Below are positions 61,451 through 64,000 of a stretch of DNA of 64,000 nucleotides, piece after piece (within the stretch, counting starts at the first letter, position 1; every line of letters begins with the position of its first letter). The stretch comes from Mucilaginibacter sp. SJ (GTDB taxonomy: Bacteria; Bacteroidota; Bacteroidia; Sphingobacteriales; Sphingobacteriaceae). The position numbers and the translations under genes were made by a program. Below the pieces are notes generated by a model. That model worked only from the letters and a program-made list of their open reading frames with translations. It was not told the origin of the DNA and did no database searches. Where the stretch lies: NCBI RefSeq assembly GCF_028993635.1, contig NZ_CP118631.1, forward strand, positions 4,836,001 to 4,900,000, written 5' to 3'.

Positions 61451-61552
61451 GTGAATCCGGAAGTTCCTTACTTCAATATTTCTATCAGTTTTCACGGGGC
61501 TTTGAACCAGGCGATCCGATCATTTAACCCTTTCAATTTTTTTAAGCGATGA
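61451..61552 (+). CDS. Possible 33-codon leader ORF overlapping the carA start
   Basis: A GTG immediately at the predicted transcript start opens VNPEVPYFNISISFHG and continues ALNQAIRSFNPFNFFKR to a TGA that overlaps the carA ATG (ATGA). If translated it would be leaderless and coupled to carA. It could be a regulatory leader for pyrimidine or arginine control. It rests only on frame, promoter and overlap. Confidence 0.35.
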   Translation: MNPEVPYFNISISFHGALNQAIRSFNPFNFFKR

Positions 61553-62649
61553 ATTATTTCACCAAATTACCGGCTATATTGCTGCTTGCCGACGGCACCG
61601 TTTTTTACGGTAAAGCCGCGGGCAAAATGGGGACTACCACCGGCGAGATTTGTTTTAATACCGGCATGACCGGCTACCAGGAAATTTTTACCGACCCTTC
61701 ATACTTTGGGCAAATTATGGTAACCACCAATGCGCACATTGGTAACTACGGTATTGCTAATGAAGAAGTGGAATCGGGCAGGATCCAGATTGCCGGCCTG
61801 GTTTGTAAAAATTATAACATCGCCTACAGCCGTAAACAGGCTAATGAATCGATACAGGATTATTTCCAGGAGCAAAACATTGTAGGGATCTCTGATATCG
61901 ATACCCGTAAGCTTGTTCGTCACATTCGTGATAAAGGCGCTATGAACGCCATTATTTCATCAGAAATATTAGACCTGGATGAACTGAAAGCAAAGCTTGA
62001 CCTGGTGCCTTCGATGGATGGCCTGGAGCTTTCATCGCAGGTATCAACTACCGAAACCTATACTTTTGGCAGCGAAGATGCTCCTTACCGTGTAGCGGTG
62101 CTTGACCTTGGTGTAAAGAAAAATATCCTTCGCAATTTTGATTCGCGCGAGGTTTATGCCAAAGTATTCCCTGCTAAAACAACCTATGCCGAAATGGAAA
62201 AAGATTTTGGCCCAACAGGTTACTTTATATCAAACGGCCCCGGCGATCCATCAGCGATGCCTTACGCCGTAGAAACAGTTAAAGAAATTTTAGCTGCTGA
62301 CAAGCCAATGTTCGGGATTTGTTTAGGTCACCAGTTGCTGGCTTTGGCTAACGATATCCCAACCCAAAAAATGTTTAACGGTCACCGTGGTTTAAACCAC
62401 CCGGTAAAAAATATCATCATTAACCATTGTGAGGTTACTTCACAAAATCATGGTTTTGGAGTAGTGCCGGAAGCTGTACGTGCTTCGGATAAAGTGGAGA
62501 TCACCCACGTTAACCTGAACGACCAATCCATAGAAGGCATTCGTGTAAAAGGCAAAAAAGCTTTCTCGGTACAATATCACCCTGAATCGTCACCTGGTCC
62601 ACACGATTCAAGGTATTTGTTTGATGACTTTATCAAATTGATGAAATAA
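61549..62649 (+). CDS. carA: Carbamoyl-phosphate synthase small subunit
   Basis: 366 residues; glutaminase that feeds ammonia to CarB for carbamoyl phosphate, a precursor of arginine and pyrimidines. The N-terminal CPSase domain includes GEICFNTGMTGYQEIFTDPS; the class I GATase domain has FGICLGHQLLAL (nucleophile Cys, about residue 258), NHGFGVV and the His-Glu pair in QYHPESSPGPHDS. carB is not adjacent in this window. A terminator at 62688 ends the transcript. Confidence 0.96.
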   Translation: MNYFTKLPAILLLADGTVFYGKAAGKMGTTTGEICFNTGMTGYQEIFTDPSYFGQIMVTTNAHIGNYGIANEEVESGRIQIAGLVCKNYNIAYSRKQANESIQDYFQEQNIVGISDIDTRKLVRHIRDKGAMNAIISSEILDLDELKAKLDLVPSMDGLELSSQVSTTETYTFGSEDAPYRVAVLDLGVKKNILRNFDSREVYAKVFPAKTTYAEMEKDFGPTGYFISNGPGDPSAMPYAVETVKEILAADKPMFGICLGHQLLALANDIPTQKMFNGHRGLNHPVKNIIINHCEVTSQNHGFGVVPEAVRASDKVEITHVNLNDQSIEGIRVKGKKAFSVQYHPESSPGPHDSRYLFDDFIKLMK

Positions 62650-62687
62650 ATTGCAGATGTGCAGATTTTAGATGTGCAGATCTCCGG

Positions 62688-62719
62688 AAGCCTTCCAATT
62701 TAGTTTGGAAGGCTTTTTT
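62688..62719 (+). terminator. Rho-independent terminator of carA
   Basis: AAGCCTTCCAA pairs with TTGGAAGGCTT (loop TTTAGT) and is followed by T6. Two short GATGTGCAGA direct repeats precede it. Confidence 0.85.
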
Positions 62720-62765
62720 GTTTGTCGGGATTCCTTGTTAAATTAGCTTATTAAGTAAGCCTGTC

Positions 62766-63263
62766 ATGAAAAAATCAATTAACCTACTTTTAACTGCCGA
62801 AGAAAAAGCTACCCTCAGGGCCCAAAAAACAAAAATAGCCGATCTTATAAGTTTCGCCCCTGATGAAATCGCCATGATATTAAATGCGGATGCCGAACGG
62901 GCAAGAGAGATCAATGCGCTTATTGAATTTCAGAGTATTCCGTCGTTAGGGATCAACTTTGCTACTGAGTTGATACAGCAGGGCTATTACTCGTTAAAAC
63001 AATTGGAAGGCAAGGATCCGGTAGAATTGTTTAACGCCTTTGAACGTTACGTTGGCGCATGGGCCGATCCTTGTGTGGAAGATTCATATCGCTTACTGGC
63101 CCATTATATAAAATATGGTGATACCGGCAAGAGCTGGTGGGATTTCACTGCCGAACGTAAAGCTTACCGGGCACAATATGGTTTTCCGGCAAACAGACCT
63201 GCCAAAGCCTGGCACGAATTGCCGCAATATCATGAGGGAAAAGAGTTGGCCGGGAGTAAGTAG
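62766..63263 (+). CDS. Helix-hairpin-helix protein of the Cdd1/pathogenicity-locus family
   Basis: 165-residue soluble protein. The helix-hairpin-helix core is IPSLGINFATELIQQGYYSL (about residues 58-77), followed by EGKDPVELFNAFERYVG and ADPCVEDSYRLLAHYIKYG. The C-terminus has KSWWDFTAERKAYRAQYGFP. The family is annotated 'pathogenicity locus' or Cdd1 and likely binds DNA or RNA. The function is unknown. It lies between carA and rpoD and ends at a palindromic G-quadruplex element. Confidence 0.82.
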   Translation: MKKSINLLLTAEEKATLRAQKTKIADLISFAPDEIAMILNADAERAREINALIEFQSIPSLGINFATELIQQGYYSLKQLEGKDPVELFNAFERYVGAWADPCVEDSYRLLAHYIKYGDTGKSWWDFTAERKAYRAQYGFPANRPAKAWHELPQYHEGKELAGSK

Positions 63264-63298
63264 GTATATTGGAATAAGCGGAAAAAAAGTGCAGGATT

Positions 63299-63423
63299 GT
63301 GCGATTCCCTCCCTTGGGAGGGTGTAGGGAGGGGTTTTATCGATATGCTTATTCGTTTGAAATAGCGTATAACCCCTCCCTGCCACTGCTCATTCCAACA
63401 CACCCCTCCCAAGGGAGGGAATT
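63299..63423. repeat. Palindromic G-quadruplex repeat element, copy D
   Basis: 125 bp: GTGCGATTCCCTCCCTTGGG, GGGAGGGTGTAGGGAGGGG, a variable centre, TTTGAAATAGCGTATAACCC, CCCTGCCACTGC and the arm CCCTCCCAAGGGAGGGAATT. The arms match copy B base for base; only the centre and the second spacer differ. It lies between two convergent genes, before the rpoD terminator. Confidence 0.9.
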
Positions 63424-63440
63424 AAAAACATCAAGCCCAC

Positions 63441-63474
63441 AAAAAAACCGCGAATGAAATCTCATTCGCGGTTT
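63441..63474 (-). terminator. Rho-independent terminator of rpoD
   Basis: AACCGCGAATGA pairs with TCATTCGCGGTT (loop AATC), 12 bp perfect, with a T7 run on the minus strand. Confidence 0.88.
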
Positions 63475-63506
63475 TGGTATAAAAACTCAGGCGGATATAT
63501 CCTGGA

Positions 63507-64000
63507 TTAGTTTAAGTATGATTGCAAAAGGTTTGATTTTGAATTGTGACGTAAACGCATCAAAGCCTTGTCTTTTAACTGGCGAACACGCTCACGGGTT
63601 AAATCAAATTTTTCACCTATTTCCTCTAATGAGTGAGGAGCATGACCACCAAGGCCAAAGAATAACATCAGTACTTCACGGTCACGTTCGGCAAGGATGC
63701 CTAACGAGCGTTTAATTTCCTGCGATAAAGAATCGGCCATTACTTCGGTATCGGTTGCAGCATCAGAGCTGGCCAATACGTCAAGTAAGGTGTTTTCTTC
63801 ACCCTGGATGAAAGGCGCGTCCATTGAAATCTGGCGACCCGCATTATTCATCGAATCGGCAATTTTATCAACCGAAATTTCCAGGTTGTCTGCAAGTTCT
63901 TCGGGTGTTGGCTGTCTTTCAAATTCCTGCTCCAGTTTTGAAGCTGCTTTGTGGATTTTGCTCAATGAACCAATCTGGTTCAATGGTAAACGCACAATAC
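63507..64000 (-). CDS. rpoD: Primary sigma factor RpoD, C-terminal part (truncated by window end)
   Basis: The last 164 residues of a sigma-70 factor; the gene starts beyond the window. The visible part covers region 3 (LPLNQIGSLSKIHKAASKLEQEF... TPEELADNLEISVDKI) and region 4 (AERDREVLMLFFGLG, HSLEEIGEKFDLTRERVRQLKDKALMRL), including the -35 recognition helix. It ends RHNSKSNLLQSYLN, typical of the short Bacteroidota housekeeping sigma, which recognises TANNTTTG promoters such as those listed here. A perfect terminator follows. Confidence 0.93.
   Translation of the reverse strand, partial: IVRLPLNQIGSLSKIHKAASKLEQEFERQPTPEELADNLEISVDKIADSMNNAGRQISMDAPFIQGEENTLLDVLASSDAATDTEVMADSLSQEIKRSLGILAERDREVLMLFFGLGGHAPHSLEEIGEKFDLTRERVRQLKDKALMRLRHNSKSNLLQSYLN

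Noticed and set aside
1..64000. tRNA, rRNA, prophage or insertion-sequence genes
   Set aside because: Looked for by eye on both strands; no cloverleaf with CCA-like end, rRNA core sequence, integrase or transposase was recognised. A tRNA scan would be needed to exclude small RNA genes fully.

Overview
The window looks like chromosome of a soil or plant-associated Bacteroidota of the family Sphingobacteriaceae, most likely Mucilaginibacter or a close relative. This rests on the proteins (long-form IspG, DUF2490, DUF6686, bactofilin with M23 peptidase, carboxypeptidase-regulatory-like TonB receptors), on promoters of the TANNTTTG type, on the near absence of Shine-Dalgarno sequences, and on intergenic hairpin repeats. 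No tRNA, rRNA, CRISPR array, phage or transposase was seen.

Layout. 1-1.1 kb: end of a LytS-type kinase and its LytTR regulator. 1.1-5.1 kb: a palindromic repeat, a RecD-like helicase broken by an internal deletion, an ABM-domain protein and an M1 peptidase. 5.1-5.8 kb: remnants of a toxin-antitoxin pair. 5.8-14.1 kb: hemA, a DoxX protein, a GNAT-nitrilase fusion, an AraC regulator, hydrolases, an RDD protein and two small antitoxin-like genes. 14.2-22.7 kb: ispG, purD, a bacilliredoxin, an M23 peptidase with bactofilin, a UPF0175/DUF3368 toxin-antitoxin pair and ahcY. 22.9-35.7 kb: a TonB receptor, fabG, a VWA membrane protein, a DUF559 nuclease bracketed by repeats, a FtsB/DivIC-like protein, an RhlE-type helicase, lspA, eno and a DUF2490 protein. 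35.9-40.8 kb: an ABC exporter, two unannotated 31-32-residue peptide genes and a frameshifted secreted protein. 40.9-46.3 kb: an iron module (siderophore reductase, AraC regulator, FecA-like receptor). 46.4-54.7 kb: a response regulator, tdk and the rod-shape operon mreB-mreC-mreD-mrdA-rodA. 55-64 kb: purH, a RelE/ParE pair, purN, a YiaK-like dehydrogenase, an RluA enzyme, panB, carA, a helix-hairpin-helix protein and the end of rpoD.

How the genes work together. Most of the window is housekeeping: purine synthesis (purD, purH, purN), carbamoyl phosphate (carA), pantothenate (panB), tetrapyrroles (hemA), isoprenoids (ispG), the methyl cycle (ahcY), fatty acids (fabG), glycolysis (eno) and the elongasome. 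Accessory content sits in small islands between these genes.

Two observations stand out. (1) A palindromic element of about 125 bp carries an invariant G-quadruplex motif. It occurs three times complete and once as a half copy. The half copy and one complete copy bracket a DUF559 nuclease gene whose stop codon lies in sequence shared with the short copies. This looks like a nuclease-bearing parent unit with non-autonomous derivatives. (2) Two related tiny peptide genes share an upstream direct repeat with a 21-bp period placed exactly 40 bp from the -7 box. A similar repeat precedes the nearby ABC exporter. This suggests a small peptide/exporter regulon.

The intergenic spaces also hold at least ten unrelated families of hairpin-forming repeats. 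Two of them have entered the ispG reading frame without breaking it.
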